DNA from: HGM12998 sp900756495
Lineage (GTDB): Bacteria > Bacillota > Clostridia > Oscillospirales > Oscillospiraceae
Reading direction: 5' to 3'
Length of the DNA stretch: 64,000 nt
NCBI GenBank assembly: GCA_958477305.1
Contig: CAUEFI010000013.1
Location: 1 to 64,000, forward strand
Shown in pieces: positions 43,440-52,944 of this stretch. Both the position numbers and the translations under genes were made by a program. How positions within the stretch are numbered: position 1 is the first letter of the stretch; the number at the start of each line of letters is the position of its first letter. The notes beneath the pieces were generated by a model. The model was not told where the DNA came from. It made no database searches and was given only the letters and a program-made list of their open reading frames with translations.

Positions 43440-44645
43440 ATGAGTGCAAGAGATAAAATTGCCCGCAGCTTTCAGGGGGTGGAGGGGGGACTCTTCTCCA
43501 AGGTGACCAAGGCCGATGTGGGAGACAGCTTTGCCTCCATGGCGGGAAAGGTAGTGCTCATGGGCTGGGCCGACCCGTTTTACCCGGATCCCTCAGTGCC
43601 TGAGACGGTAAAAAAAGCACTGATAGAGGCTGCAGAGAGCGGCTTTGCCTCCCACTACACCATGCCGATTGGCTCTCTGGAGCTGCGGGAGGAAATTGCA
43701 AAGAAATGCAGTTCGTATAACAAGCTGGAAGTGGATCCGCGGCGGAACGTTATCATTACACCCGGATCTGACTCGGGCCTGTTTTACGCTATGACGGTCT
43801 TTCTCAACCCTGGAGATGAAGTGCTGGTGCCCGATCCCAGTTATCCCAGCAATTTTTTAAACCCAAAGCTGATGGGGGCGGTTCCGGTCCCGGTCCCCTT
43901 GGACAAGAAAAATGGCTATCAGTTTGACATGGCGGCCTTTGAGCAGGCAGTTACGCCCAGGACCAAAATGGTGCTTTTAACCCACCCCAACAACCCCACC
44001 GCCACTGTTTTCCGAAGAAAGGGGCTGGAGGCACTGGCGGAGTTTGTCATTCGGCACGATCTGATTCTGGTGGTGGATCAGGCCTTTGAGGATATGATTT
44101 TTGACGGCGTAGAGTTTGTATCACCTGCCAGCCTGCCAGGTATGTGGGAGCGGACGGTGACCGTATGCTCCATCTCAAAAGGAATGGGACTGTCGGGACT
44201 GCGGGTGGGTTACATCGTGGCCTGCGACGCCTTTATGGACGTCTATTACGGAGCCGCGGTCAACGTACTGGGGGCGACCAATACGGCCTCTCAGCTGGCG
44301 GCCATCGCTGCCTTCCGCGACAGTTCCTTTATGGAGGCCTACAAAAGTCACTACGACCGCCGCCGAAGAGACGCCTGCCGCATTTTGGGCGCAGTGCCGG
44401 GGGTGAAGATCGAACTTCCGGAGTCCGGCTTCTTCTGCTGGGTGGATGTGTCTGAATTGGGGGACTCAACAGAGATTATGGACTATCTGGTACGGGAAGC
44501 TGGCGTGGCAGTAAACGATGGAAAAAACTATGGCGCTCAGGGGGACGGCTGCCTGCGCATCATCAACGGCTGCCTTGGCAGCGACGAGGAGTCGGAGCAG
44601 GCCCTCCAGCGCATCGCTGACGCGCTGCGCCGCTATCACAGGTAA
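43440..44645 (+). CDS. PLP-dependent aminotransferase, class I/II
   Basis: A 401-residue fold-type I aminotransferase. It has YTMPIGSLELREEIAKKC, then VDQAFEDMIFD with the Asp that binds the PLP ring nitrogen, and SISKGMGLSGLRVGYI with the PLP lysine. The C-terminal SGFFCWVDVSEL and GCLRIINGCLG hold the carboxylate-binding Arg. The start lies four bases after RidA ends. The substrate is probably an amino acid from imported peptides. Some relatives are lyases, so transamination is inferred. Confidence 0.92.
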   Translation: MSARDKIARSFQGVEGGLFSKVTKADVGDSFASMAGKVVLMGWADPFYPDPSVPETVKKALIEAAESGFASHYTMPIGSLELREEIAKKCSSYNKLEVDPRRNVIITPGSDSGLFYAMTVFLNPGDEVLVPDPSYPSNFLNPKLMGAVPVPVPLDKKNGYQFDMAAFEQAVTPRTKMVLLTHPNNPTATVFRRKGLEALAEFVIRHDLILVVDQAFEDMIFDGVEFVSPASLPGMWERTVTVCSISKGMGLSGLRVGYIVACDAFMDVYYGAAVNVLGATNTASQLAAIAAFRDSSFMEAYKSHYDRRRRDACRILGAVPGVKIELPESGFFCWVDVSELGDSTEIMDYLVREAGVAVNDGKNYGAQGDGCLRIINGCLGSDEESEQALQRIADALRRYHR

Positions 44646-44690
44646 ACCCGGAAATGAATATAAAACGAAATGAAAAAGGAGAAATGCAAC

Positions 44691-45758
44691 ATGAAAGCTA
44701 CCACTCAGGCTGAAGGTCGTACTTATTACCTTAATTGGGAGTTGCAGAAGGCGGCCGAGAAGATGCTGCGGGAGATCATGCTGGTCAAGCCCGGCGAGAC
44801 CGTCCTTATTACCTGCGACACCACCAATGACGAGCGGGTGGTCAACGCTACCGCCGCCGCTGCCCTGACCATGGGCGCTTATCCCATTGTGATGCAGTAC
44901 CCCGCATCCCTGGATCAGGCCATCATGATCGAGCCCACCAAGCCGGTGCTGGAGGCTATCAAGGCCGCCGATGTATGGATTGAGTACGACTATCAGCTCT
45001 TCTACACCCGCGGCTGGAAGCAGGCCATGGACTGCGGAACCCGCCAGATCACCGCCGCCTCAATGGACATCAACATGATGCTCAATGTTATCGGCCGCTT
45101 CGACCACAAGAAGATTGTGGAGCTGGGCGATCGCCTGGTGAAGCTGCACAACGACGCCAAGGAGATGCGCATCACCAGCCCCGGCGGCACGGACCTGACT
45201 TTCTCCTGCGAGGGCCGTCTGTGCAACCAGTCCGGCACCTATGCTGCCCCTGGCACCTCGGTTATGCTCTCCGGCCAGACCTCCATGTGTCCCGTCGAGG
45301 AGACCATCAACGGCACCATTGTCTTCGACGGAGGCCTCTTCCCGCCCCAGGAGATTGGCCGTCAGGTTAACCCTGTCAAGCTGACCATTGAAAAGGGCGT
45401 GTGCACCAAGATTGAGGGCCCCGGCCGTGAGGCCCATCTGTTTGAAAAGTGGATGGCAAGCTGGAACGATCCCAAGATGTACTGGGTGGCCCACATCTCC
45501 TGCGGCTTCAACCCCGGTATTCCCGAGCCCACCGGCCGTATCGAAGAGGATGAGCGCATCTTCGGCTGCGTGGAGATTGGTCTGGGAACCCAGGGAGAGG
45601 GCCTGGGCGGCAAGAGCTGGGTAGCAGCCAACCACACCGACGGCATTATGCTCAACCCCTCCATCTACTGCGACGGTGTGGCCATCGAGGAGAATGGCTT
45701 CTATGTGGATCCCGAGTGCGCCCGCATCTGCAAAGAGCTGGGCGTGGCCGGGTACTAA
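44691..45758 (+). CDS. M29-type aminopeptidase-like metalloprotein
   Basis: A 355-residue protein resembling the M29 aminopeptidase family, which also includes the NicX 2,5-dihydroxypyridine dioxygenase. It has MLREIMLVKPGETVLITCDT, then MEIxSPGGTDL-like KEMRITSPGGTDLTFSCEG. Possible metal ligands are in CPVEETINGTIVFDG (Glu), ELGIGxN-like CVEIGLGTQG, and the terminal NHTDGIM. AAAGGAG site before the start. Its place between an aminotransferase and a dipeptidase favours a peptidase role, but a ring-cleaving or other hydrolase function is possible. Confidence 0.78.
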   Translation: MKATTQAEGRTYYLNWELQKAAEKMLREIMLVKPGETVLITCDTTNDERVVNATAAAALTMGAYPIVMQYPASLDQAIMIEPTKPVLEAIKAADVWIEYDYQLFYTRGWKQAMDCGTRQITAASMDINMMLNVIGRFDHKKIVELGDRLVKLHNDAKEMRITSPGGTDLTFSCEGRLCNQSGTYAAPGTSVMLSGQTSMCPVEETINGTIVFDGGLFPPQEIGRQVNPVKLTIEKGVCTKIEGPGREAHLFEKWMASWNDPKMYWVAHISCGFNPGIPEPTGRIEEDERIFGCVEIGLGTQGEGLGGKSWVAANHTDGIMLNPSIYCDGVAIEENGFYVDPECARICKELGVAGY

Positions 45759-45759
45759 G

Positions 45760-47151
45760 ATGATGGACGGGGTGTTGACGGCGCTGGCCGCCAAGGTGGA
45801 CGAACAGGCGGATCAACTGATAGAAAGCCTGCGGGAACAGATTGCCATTCCCAGCGTGGAGGCGCCCGCCGCTGTCGGCGCCCCTTTCGGGCCCAATGTG
45901 GCCCGTGCGCTGGAGCACGTGCTGGCCCTGGGCGAGAGGATGGGCTTTCATGTGCAGAACCATGAGGGCTATGTGGGCACCATTGAGTGGGGCGAAGGAG
46001 AAGTGCTGGGGATCCTCTCCCACGTAGATGTAGTGCCTCCCGGCGATCTGAGCGCGTGGAACAGTGACCCCTTCTGCCTGACAGAGCGGGACGGCTTCCT
46101 GCAGGGCAGAGGGGTGGCGGATGACAAGGGACCGCTGCTCTCCTGCCTCTACGGGATGTACGCGCTCAAGGAACTTGGGTTTGTACCCAAAAAGAAAATA
46201 CGGGTGATCATCGGCACCAATGAAGAGACAGGCTGGGGCTGTATGGATTACTACAAAAAGCATCTGGAGCCCCCGGCGTACAGCTTCTCACCAGACGGTA
46301 TGTATACTGTGGTAAATCGGGAGAAGGGCATCCTGGGCGCGGACTTTGTGAAGTGCGTGGATACCGGGACAGCTGTGATTCAAGCCGGAGAGGCCGGCAA
46401 TCTGGTTCCCGCCGGGGCTCGGGCTTGGCTGCCATGCCAGCCAGAAGCCGTACAGGAGGCTGCCGCCTCCTGTACGCTACCCGAAGGAGTCAGCTTTACC
46501 GTGACTGCGGAGGATGGGGGAGCCGCACTGAGCTGCAGGGGCCGTAACGCGCCCTCTCACAGCCCGCAGAAAGGGGCTTCGGCCATTTCTGGGTTGCTGT
46601 GCATTGTGGCCGCATGCAGCGGAGCGCCCGCAGCACTGCGGGAGGCCGCCCGGGAATTGCTGGGACTGATGGGGAAGCAGCCGGATGGAACGGCCATGGG
46701 CATCTCTTGTGCCGACGAGGTTTCCGGTGCCCTGACCACCAATTTGGGGATGCTCTCTCTGGAGGACGGGGTTCTGCGGGCCAAGCTGGATGTGCGTACC
46801 CCGGTAACGGTCTCCCTGGACCAGGTGGCTGAAAAAGTCCGCGGTGCATTTGAAGCCAAGGGATTCCGGGCAGAGGGGGAGCATCTCAAGCATCCTCTGT
46901 ACGTCCCGTCAGACAGCGAGTTTATCCAGACGCTATGCCGGGTCTATGAGACCGTAACGGGAGAAGAGGCCGTGCTCTCGGCCATTGGCGGCGGTACCTA
47001 TGCCCGGGCCTTTTCCAACTGTGTTTGCTTTGGTTCGGTCTATCCAAAGGAGGAGCTGACCGTACATGCTCCCAATGAACGGACGTTAAGACGAAACATC
47101 ATCCAGAATACGGTGATGTATGGCTTTGCCGTCCATGAACTGACCAACTAA
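45760..47151 (+). CDS. M20-family (Sapep/PepV-type) dipeptidase
   Basis: A 463-residue metallopeptidase. The first metal ligands are in GILSHVDVVPPGDLSAWNSDPF (HxD). The bridging Asp is in GRGVADDKGPL and the catalytic Glu pair in GTNEETGWG, with Asp in SPDGMYTVVNREKG. Late His in the ATYARAFSN...SVY region completes the site. Family members cleave dipeptides and beta-Ala dipeptides. The start is the tandem ATG after the M29-like gene; the ribosome-binding site is weak, so coupling is likely. It should degrade dipeptides brought in by the adjacent importer. Confidence 0.92.
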   Translation: MMDGVLTALAAKVDEQADQLIESLREQIAIPSVEAPAAVGAPFGPNVARALEHVLALGERMGFHVQNHEGYVGTIEWGEGEVLGILSHVDVVPPGDLSAWNSDPFCLTERDGFLQGRGVADDKGPLLSCLYGMYALKELGFVPKKKIRVIIGTNEETGWGCMDYYKKHLEPPAYSFSPDGMYTVVNREKGILGADFVKCVDTGTAVIQAGEAGNLVPAGARAWLPCQPEAVQEAAASCTLPEGVSFTVTAEDGGAALSCRGRNAPSHSPQKGASAISGLLCIVAACSGAPAALREAARELLGLMGKQPDGTAMGISCADEVSGALTTNLGMLSLEDGVLRAKLDVRTPVTVSLDQVAEKVRGAFEAKGFRAEGEHLKHPLYVPSDSEFIQTLCRVYETVTGEEAVLSAIGGGTYARAFSNCVCFGSVYPKEELTVHAPNERTLRRNIIQNTVMYGFAVHELTN

Positions 47152-47165
47152 AGGAGGAGACTGCA

Positions 47166-48827
47166 ATGAAGAAGATGAAACGCCTGCTCTGCACTATCTT
47201 GGCCGCATCAATGCTGCTGGCGCTGGCCGCCTGCGGGACTACGGACGGTGGAGGAAATACACCCAGCACCGGTACGCCCAGCACGGGAGATCCCGGAACC
47301 AGCGCCCCCGCAGGTGCTACTGTGCTGCGGGGCACCTGCACCACAACCCCGGAGACGGTGGATCCGGCCCGGGGAACCGGTGAGAACGACTTGCTGGTCT
47401 ACGTCAATGTGTATGAGTGCCTGGTGGTACCCAACGCCGAGGACGGCAGCCCTGAGCCTCAGTTGGCGGAGAGCTGGGAGCCCAGCGAAGACGGCCTGAG
47501 CTATACCTTCAAGCTGCGCCAGAACGTGACCTTTGACGATGGCACCCCCATGACTGCCAAGGATGTCAAGTACAGCTTTGACCGAATGATGGCCATTGGC
47601 GAGGGCTTTGCCTACATACTTAAGGATGTGCTGGCTGAGACCGTGGTGGTGGACGAGTACACCGTAGAGTTCAAGCTGGCCAAGACTTTTGGCCCCTTCG
47701 TATCCTCTCTGACCGCTTTCCGCATTGTCAACAGCGCCGTGGTGGAGGCTAACACCGCCGCTGACGGGATGTATGGTGAGAACGGCGACTACGGCACCGG
47801 CTACCTGCTGACCCACTCCGCCGGCACCGGCCCCTATGTGATGAGCTCTTTCACCGTCCATGACACCATGGTGATGACCAAGAACGAGAACTACTGGAAC
47901 GGCGGCGTGCCTGAAGCCGCGCCTGACACCGTGGAGATCCAGGAGCTGACTGAGGCCTCCACCACCAAGATGCTTATGAGCAACGGGGATCTGGACTTTG
48001 TCCACGGCCACCAGGACTCCTCTACCATCGCCTCTCTAACCGCCACTGACGGCATTAAGGTCAATCCGCTGCAGGAGGCCGGCCTGAACTTCTTTATGAT
48101 GAACATCAAGAAGGCCCCCACCGACGACGTGCACATCCGCAAGGCCCTCTCCTACGCCTGCGACTATGAGCAGATGAAGTCTATTCTGGGCGGCGCCGGT
48201 GATGCTAACGGCCCCGTGCCCACTAACTTGTTTGGCTATGTGGACAACTTTGAGGCCTACGCCTACGACCTGGAGAAGGCCGAGGAGGAGATTGCCGCCT
48301 CCAAATACGCTAACAACTTGGCCGACTACCCCATCCAGTTAGACTACATTGAGGGCAACGGTGACACCGGCAAACTGGTGTATCTGCTGGCCTCCTCTCT
48401 GGAGGGCCTGGGCTTTAAGGTAGTCATCAACGAGACCCCCTGGGTGCAGTTCTGCAACAACGAGGCCGAGATTGCCACCAGCCCCAACGTGACCAACGCC
48501 TTTGCCACTGCCAGCTATCCTGAAGCCGGCTCCATTCTGGAGCTGAAGTACGCCTCCTGGACGCTGGGCAACTGGAACCAGAACGAGTGGATGCAGGACG
48601 AAAAGTTCGACTCAATGCTCACCGAGGCCCTGGGCACCGTGGACGACGATGCGCGTATCGCCCTGTACGGCGAGATGCAGAAGTACTTGGTGGAGGAGGT
48701 TGTTCCCTCTATCTTCACCTGTGCCTCCGTTATCCAGCCTATTTACAATTCCAACCACTTTGAGTGGGGCCCCACTCACTCCACCATGGAGTACAACTGT
48801 TGCTACTCTCAGTTTGTTATGAAGTAA
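47166..48827 (+). CDS. ABC transporter substrate-binding lipoprotein, dipeptide class
   Basis: A 553-residue SBP_bac_5 protein. The signal peptide ends in LAAC (Cys23) and is followed by a Gly/Thr/Ser/Pro linker. The fold is marked by TTPETVDPARGTGENDLLVYVNVYECL, LAESWEPSEDGLSYTFKLRQNVTFDDGTPMTAKDVKYSF, and HIRKALSYACDYEQM. It follows the dipeptidase by 14 bases with an AAGGAGGAG site, so import and hydrolysis of peptides are co-expressed. It is only a distant relative of the binding protein at 8405. Confidence 0.94.
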   Translation: MKKMKRLLCTILAASMLLALAACGTTDGGGNTPSTGTPSTGDPGTSAPAGATVLRGTCTTTPETVDPARGTGENDLLVYVNVYECLVVPNAEDGSPEPQLAESWEPSEDGLSYTFKLRQNVTFDDGTPMTAKDVKYSFDRMMAIGEGFAYILKDVLAETVVVDEYTVEFKLAKTFGPFVSSLTAFRIVNSAVVEANTAADGMYGENGDYGTGYLLTHSAGTGPYVMSSFTVHDTMVMTKNENYWNGGVPEAAPDTVEIQELTEASTTKMLMSNGDLDFVHGHQDSSTIASLTATDGIKVNPLQEAGLNFFMMNIKKAPTDDVHIRKALSYACDYEQMKSILGGAGDANGPVPTNLFGYVDNFEAYAYDLEKAEEEIAASKYANNLADYPIQLDYIEGNGDTGKLVYLLASSLEGLGFKVVINETPWVQFCNNEAEIATSPNVTNAFATASYPEAGSILELKYASWTLGNWNQNEWMQDEKFDSMLTEALGTVDDDARIALYGEMQKYLVEEVVPSIFTCASVIQPIYNSNHFEWGPTHSTMEYNCCYSQFVMK

Positions 48828-48848
48828 TATACCCTATAGAAGAACATG

Positions 48849-48884
48849 CGTCAGGGCCAGAGGCGGGTGCTTCTGGCCCTGACG
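48849..48884 (+). other. Stem-loop between binding-protein and permease genes
   Basis: CGTCAGGGCCAGA (48849-48861) pairs perfectly with TCTGGCCCTGACG (48872-48884). No T-run follows. It is likely a differential-expression or mRNA-stability element. Confidence 0.78.
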
Positions 48885-48898
48885 GGTAAGGAGCCGCT

Positions 48899-49921
48899 AT
48901 GCGAAAAACGCTCGTCGCTATTTTAAAAAAGCTGCTGCATACCATTATCTTGCTTTTGGTGCTCTCCTTTGTGGTGTTCTCTTTCATCCGTCTGATTCCC
49001 GGCGATCCGGTCAAAATCTCAATGGGCCCGATGACGCCGGAGGAGACCATCGCGCAGAAACGCAGCGAACTGTATTTTGACCGCGCCCTGCCGATTCAAT
49101 GGGCTCACTGGCTCAAGGGCGTGATCACCGAGGGAGATTTCGGCGAGTCCCTGTTTACCCACCGCAACGTCGCCGAGGACATTAAGCTGTACCTGCCCAA
49201 GAGCCTTGAGCTGGTCTTTTACTGCGCCATTCTCATCCTGGTTGTGGGAGTGGCGGTCGGCACATTGTCGGCCATTTTTAAAAATTCGTGGCTGGACAAC
49301 CTGATCCGGTTTGTATCCTATCTGGGGGTCTGTACACCGGCCTACGCCATAGGCGTACTGTTGCTGCTGGTTTTCAGCTTTACGCTTGGCCTCTTCCCAA
49401 TCGGAGGAATGCCCACAATTCCGGATAACTATGTGCGTACCGGCATGATGGGACTGGACTGTCTGCTGGTTGGCGACATTGCGCTTTTCGGCCAAGTGCT
49501 CAAGTGTATGGTGCTGCCCTGCCTGAGCCTCTCCCTGGGCAGCATCGCCTATATGGCCCGTATTCACCGCGGTGCCATGGCGGAGAATATCAATGCAGAC
49601 TATATTGCCTTTGCACAGGTGGCGGGTGTCAGCCGCGGAAAGCTGGTTATGAAGCATCTGATGAAGCCCTCCTTTATTCCCACACTGACAATCTACGGCC
49701 TGCAGGTGGCCTCTTTGATGGGCAATGCCTTTATCATCGAGGTAATTTTCCGCTATCCAGGATTTTCGCAGTACAGTCTGAACGTGATCCAGAACAAGGA
49801 TCCTTACGGTATTGTGGCCGTCACCTTTGTATTCGGCATCATCTTTGCCGTAGTCAATGCGCTGGTGGATATCGGCGTTGCTTTCCTGGATCCGAGAATC
49901 CGCATCAACACATCGGAGTGA
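48899..49921 (+). CDS. ABC transporter permease, DppB type
   Basis: A 340-residue permease. The first helix is in LHTIILLLVLSFVVFSFIRLIPGDPV with the PGDP motif. The EAA loop is DYIAFAQVAGVSRGKLVMKHLMKPSFIP and the late helix pair is MGNAFIIEVIFRYPGFSQY. It is the first of four genes that complete the peptide importer with the binding protein at 47166. Confidence 0.94.
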   Translation: MRKTLVAILKKLLHTIILLLVLSFVVFSFIRLIPGDPVKISMGPMTPEETIAQKRSELYFDRALPIQWAHWLKGVITEGDFGESLFTHRNVAEDIKLYLPKSLELVFYCAILILVVGVAVGTLSAIFKNSWLDNLIRFVSYLGVCTPAYAIGVLLLLVFSFTLGLFPIGGMPTIPDNYVRTGMMGLDCLLVGDIALFGQVLKCMVLPCLSLSLGSIAYMARIHRGAMAENINADYIAFAQVAGVSRGKLVMKHLMKPSFIPTLTIYGLQVASLMGNAFIIEVIFRYPGFSQYSLNVIQNKDPYGIVAVTFVFGIIFAVVNALVDIGVAFLDPRIRINTSE

Positions 49922-49927
49922 TAGCGT

Positions 49928-50833
49928 ATGATGACAAAAGAACTGAAAGCCACCGCGGCGATGGAGCAGGGCCAGAATCCCAGAATTGAGTCGCTGAAGA
50001 AGAGCTGGTACAAGTTTTCCCGCAATCCACTGTCCATGCTGGGCCTGATTGTAGTGCTGCTGGTTATCTTTGTGGCTATCTTTGCGCCGTATATCGTTCC
50101 CTATCCGGAGGATGCCGGACTGACAACCAACATTGTTGAGGCCTTCCAGGGGCCCAGCGCCTCTCACCTGGCAGGTACTGACGAGTACGGCAGGGATGTA
50201 TTCAGCCGTATGCTCATCGGTACCCGCTCCTCTCTGGTCATCGGTCTGCTGGTACTTGCCATCTCGGTGCCTCTGGGCGTTATCCTGGGCCTTATCGCCG
50301 GGTACTACAAGGGGAAACTGATCTCCAAGCTCATCATGTGGGTGACTGAGCTTTTCATGGCGATCCCACCTCTGATTTTGGCTATGGTGGTCTGCACGAT
50401 GTTTACCAACGGTTACCTCTTCGCGGCCATCGGCATCGCGGTTGCCTGGTGGCCCTGGTATACCCGCATGACCTATAACATGGTGACATCCCTGTCCAAT
50501 GAGCTGTATATTGTCTATACGGAGCTGTCCGGCGTCAAGGTACTGAAGATTCTCCTGAGCGAGATGCTCCCCAATATCACCTCCTCCATTGTGACAAAGA
50601 TGAGTTTGGATATGGGCAGTATTATCCTTACAGCCTCCAGTATGAGCTTTGTGGGCCTGGGCGTGCAGCCCCCCGAGCCCTCTCTGGGCGCTATGGTGTC
50701 CGACGGTATCGCTTATCTGCCCGAGTTCTGGTGGCTGACGGTAATGCCCGCCGCCGTAGTGGTTCTGATCGTGCTGGGCTTCAACCTGCTGGGCGACGGC
50801 TTGAACGACGTCCTGTCCGTGGAGGAGAAGTGA
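49928..50833 (+). CDS. ABC transporter permease, DppC type
   Basis: A 301-residue permease. It has the DppC pattern SHLAGTDEYGRDVFSRMLIGTRSSL, LVIFVAIFAPYIVPYPED in the first helix region, and an EAA-like segment IVYTELSGVKVLKILLSEMLPN. It starts seven bases after dppB and ends two bases before the next gene, consistent with tight co-translation. Confidence 0.94.
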   Translation: MMTKELKATAAMEQGQNPRIESLKKSWYKFSRNPLSMLGLIVVLLVIFVAIFAPYIVPYPEDAGLTTNIVEAFQGPSASHLAGTDEYGRDVFSRMLIGTRSSLVIGLLVLAISVPLGVILGLIAGYYKGKLISKLIMWVTELFMAIPPLILAMVVCTMFTNGYLFAAIGIAVAWWPWYTRMTYNMVTSLSNELYIVYTELSGVKVLKILLSEMLPNITSSIVTKMSLDMGSIILTASSMSFVGLGVQPPEPSLGAMVSDGIAYLPEFWWLTVMPAAVVVLIVLGFNLLGDGLNDVLSVEEK

Positions 50834-50834
50834 C

Positions 50835-51821
50835 ATGGAGAATAAAGATCTCGCACTAAAGATTCAGAACCTGTCTGTGAAATATAAGGTGTACGAAGGT
50901 GTGCTGGAGGTAATCCCAGGTCTGAGCCTGCATGTAAATCAGGCCGAGCGGGTGGGCCTTATCGGGGAGGCAGGATGCGGCAAGACCACTGTGCTGAAAT
51001 CCGCCGCCGCCGTGCTGCAGAGCCCTCCGGCCATTGTCCACAAGGATGCCATTGAGGTGTGCGGCCTTTCGGTGGACGGTAAGAAAGGGGTGCGCAGTGT
51101 GCGCAGGAACGTGTCCATGATTTTTCAGGATCCGTCCAGTTCCCTGAATCCTACACTGAAAATTTCGACGCAGATGACTGATATCTTAAAAAGTCAATTT
51201 CCCGGCAAAGGTAAGGCGGAATACCGCCAGATGATGCTGGACGCACTGGACTCGGTATCCATGCCTGCGCCCGAGCGGGTGCTGGGCAGCTATCCGGTCC
51301 AGCTCTCTGGCGGCATGCGGCAGCGGGTATGCATTGCCATGGCCCTGATGAAGGATACCGAGCTGATGCTGGCCGACGAGCCCACCACAGCCCTGGATGT
51401 GACCATTGAGGAGCAAATCCTGGATCTGCTGGACAAGCTGGTGCGTGAGAAGAAAAAATCCCTGGTCCTGGTCAGCCATGCCTTGGGTGCCATTCGAAAG
51501 ATCACCGATCGAGTATACGTCATGTACGCCGGCAACGTAGTGGAAGTAGGGAAGACAAAGGAAGTGTTTGAGCGGCCGCGGCACCCCTATACCATCGGCC
51601 TTTTGGCTGCCACGCCCACGCTGGTGGGCAACGGTATTGCCGACGGCATAGCGGGAGACATCCCCAGCTATATCAATCCACCAAAAGGCTGCCGCTTTGC
51701 CGCACGATGCCCTCGCTGCACCCCGGAGTGCCGGGAGACAGTTCCTGTTTTAGAGGATGTGCCGGGGCGGGAGAACTGGCAGGTAGCCTGTCACCACCCG
51801 GGAGAGGAGGGGGCGGTATGA
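50835..51821 (+). CDS. ABC transporter ATPase, DppD type
   Basis: A 328-residue ATPase with Walker A GEAGCGKTT, signature LSGGMRQRV, Walker B LMLADEPTTALDV, and the C-terminal cysteine-containing oligopeptide-transporter tail (CRFAARCPRCTPEC). VSMIFQDPSSSLNP is the Q-loop. The stop overlaps the start of the partner ATPase. Confidence 0.94.
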   Translation: MENKDLALKIQNLSVKYKVYEGVLEVIPGLSLHVNQAERVGLIGEAGCGKTTVLKSAAAVLQSPPAIVHKDAIEVCGLSVDGKKGVRSVRRNVSMIFQDPSSSLNPTLKISTQMTDILKSQFPGKGKAEYRQMMLDALDSVSMPAPERVLGSYPVQLSGGMRQRVCIAMALMKDTELMLADEPTTALDVTIEEQILDLLDKLVREKKKSLVLVSHALGAIRKITDRVYVMYAGNVVEVGKTKEVFERPRHPYTIGLLAATPTLVGNGIADGIAGDIPSYINPPKGCRFAARCPRCTPECRETVPVLEDVPGRENWQVACHHPGEEGAV

Positions 51822-52780
51822 GCGACAACGTGATACAGATTAAAGAGCTCACCAAGCAGTTCAGAACAAAGTTTGGAACCTTGACCGCCGTGGACAAGGT
51901 GAGTTTTGACATCCGTAAAGGGGAGAACTTTGGACTGGTAGGGGAGTCCGGCTCCGGAAAATCCACCATTGGCTCTATGCTGGTAGGAACATACGGTCCT
52001 ACCGCGGGCTCCATTACATTTCAGGGAGATATCGACATCAGCCGCTCCAGCAAATCCAGGGAGCCTGCGCTCAAGAAAAAGATTCAGCTGGTGTTTCAGG
52101 ACCCCGGCGGATCCCTGAATCCCCGCAAAACCATCCGGCAGATCCTCTCCGTGCCTATTGAACTGTACGCAGAGAAGCGCCTGTCCAACGCGGAAGTTGA
52201 GAGCCGTATCAAGGGGGTTCTGGAGCAGGTTGGTCTGCCGGTTCACTATCTGGATAAATATCCCCGGGCGATTGGCGGCGGAGAAAAGCAGCTCGTGTGC
52301 GTAGCACGGGCCCTGGCGGCCAATCCCGAGTTTATTGTCCTGGACGAGCCCACCTCCGCCCTTGACGTATCTATTCAGGCCAAGATTACCAATAAGCTTA
52401 TCGAGCTCCAGCGAAAAAATAACCTGTCGTATCTCTTTATTACCCATAACCTCTGTTTGGTACGCAACATGTGCGACCGGCTGGCCGTCATGTACCTGGG
52501 CAGTATCTGTGAATACGCCGATACGGCGGAATTTTTCGAGAATCCCCGCCATCCCTATACGCAGATGCTCCTGGCTTCCATCCCGGTGCTCAGCGACGAG
52601 GAGGAGAAGCTGAAGCCGCAGAAGATTAAATCGGTGGGAGAGATTCCAAGTCCACTACATAAGCCTTCCGGCTGTCCGTTTCACCCCCGTTGTCCCTTTA
52701 AAGCGGATATCTGTACCCAGGAGGCCCCGCAGATGCGGGAGATCTCTCCAGGACACTTTGCCTGCTGTCACTGCATTTGA
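51818..52780 (+). CDS. ABC transporter ATPase, DppF type
   Basis: A 320-residue ATPase with Walker A GESGSGKST, Q-loop VFQDPGGSLNP and Walker B FIVLDEPTSALDVS. The C-tail is CPFHPRCPFKADIC. The signature reads IGGGEKQLV where LSGGQRQRV is usual, a departure like that in the other DppF-type protein at 13063. The start sits in an ATGA overlap. Last gene of the peptide-utilisation operon. Confidence 0.93.
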   Translation: MSDNVIQIKELTKQFRTKFGTLTAVDKVSFDIRKGENFGLVGESGSGKSTIGSMLVGTYGPTAGSITFQGDIDISRSSKSREPALKKKIQLVFQDPGGSLNPRKTIRQILSVPIELYAEKRLSNAEVESRIKGVLEQVGLPVHYLDKYPRAIGGGEKQLVCVARALAANPEFIVLDEPTSALDVSIQAKITNKLIELQRKNNLSYLFITHNLCLVRNMCDRLAVMYLGSICEYADTAEFFENPRHPYTQMLLASIPVLSDEEEKLKPQKIKSVGEIPSPLHKPSGCPFHPRCPFKADICTQEAPQMREISPGHFACCHCI

Positions 52781-52788
52781 ACCGCAAG

Positions 52789-52832
52789 CGGCAGGGCGCT
52801 GATGGTTGTAAACCGGCGCCCTGCCGTTTTTT
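52789..52832 (+). terminator. Terminator of the peptide-utilisation operon
   Basis: CGGCAGGGCGC (52789-52799) pairs with GCGCCCTGCCG (52816-52826), followed by TTTTTT. Confidence 0.92.
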
Positions 52833-52875
52833 CTATCCCGGATATTCCGGCAGGAGAAAATATTTTGCTGGCAAA

Positions 52876-52904
52876 TTGCTTCTTCGCCCTGGATATGCTA
52901 TGAT
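52876..52904 (+). promoter_or_regulatory. Probable promoter of the two-component system
   Basis: TTGCTT (52876-52881), 17 bases, TATGAT (52899-52904), 41 bases before the response-regulator start. Moderate match to sigma-A consensus. Confidence 0.6.
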
Positions 52905-52944
52905 GAAAGCCGCACAGGCAGGATTCCTGATGGGGAGGTGTATC

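Noticed and set aside
49019..50836. 605-codon minus-strand frame over the peptide permeases
   Set aside because: His/Gln-rich composition typical of the reverse complement of membrane-protein genes. The plus-strand permeases account for the sequence.
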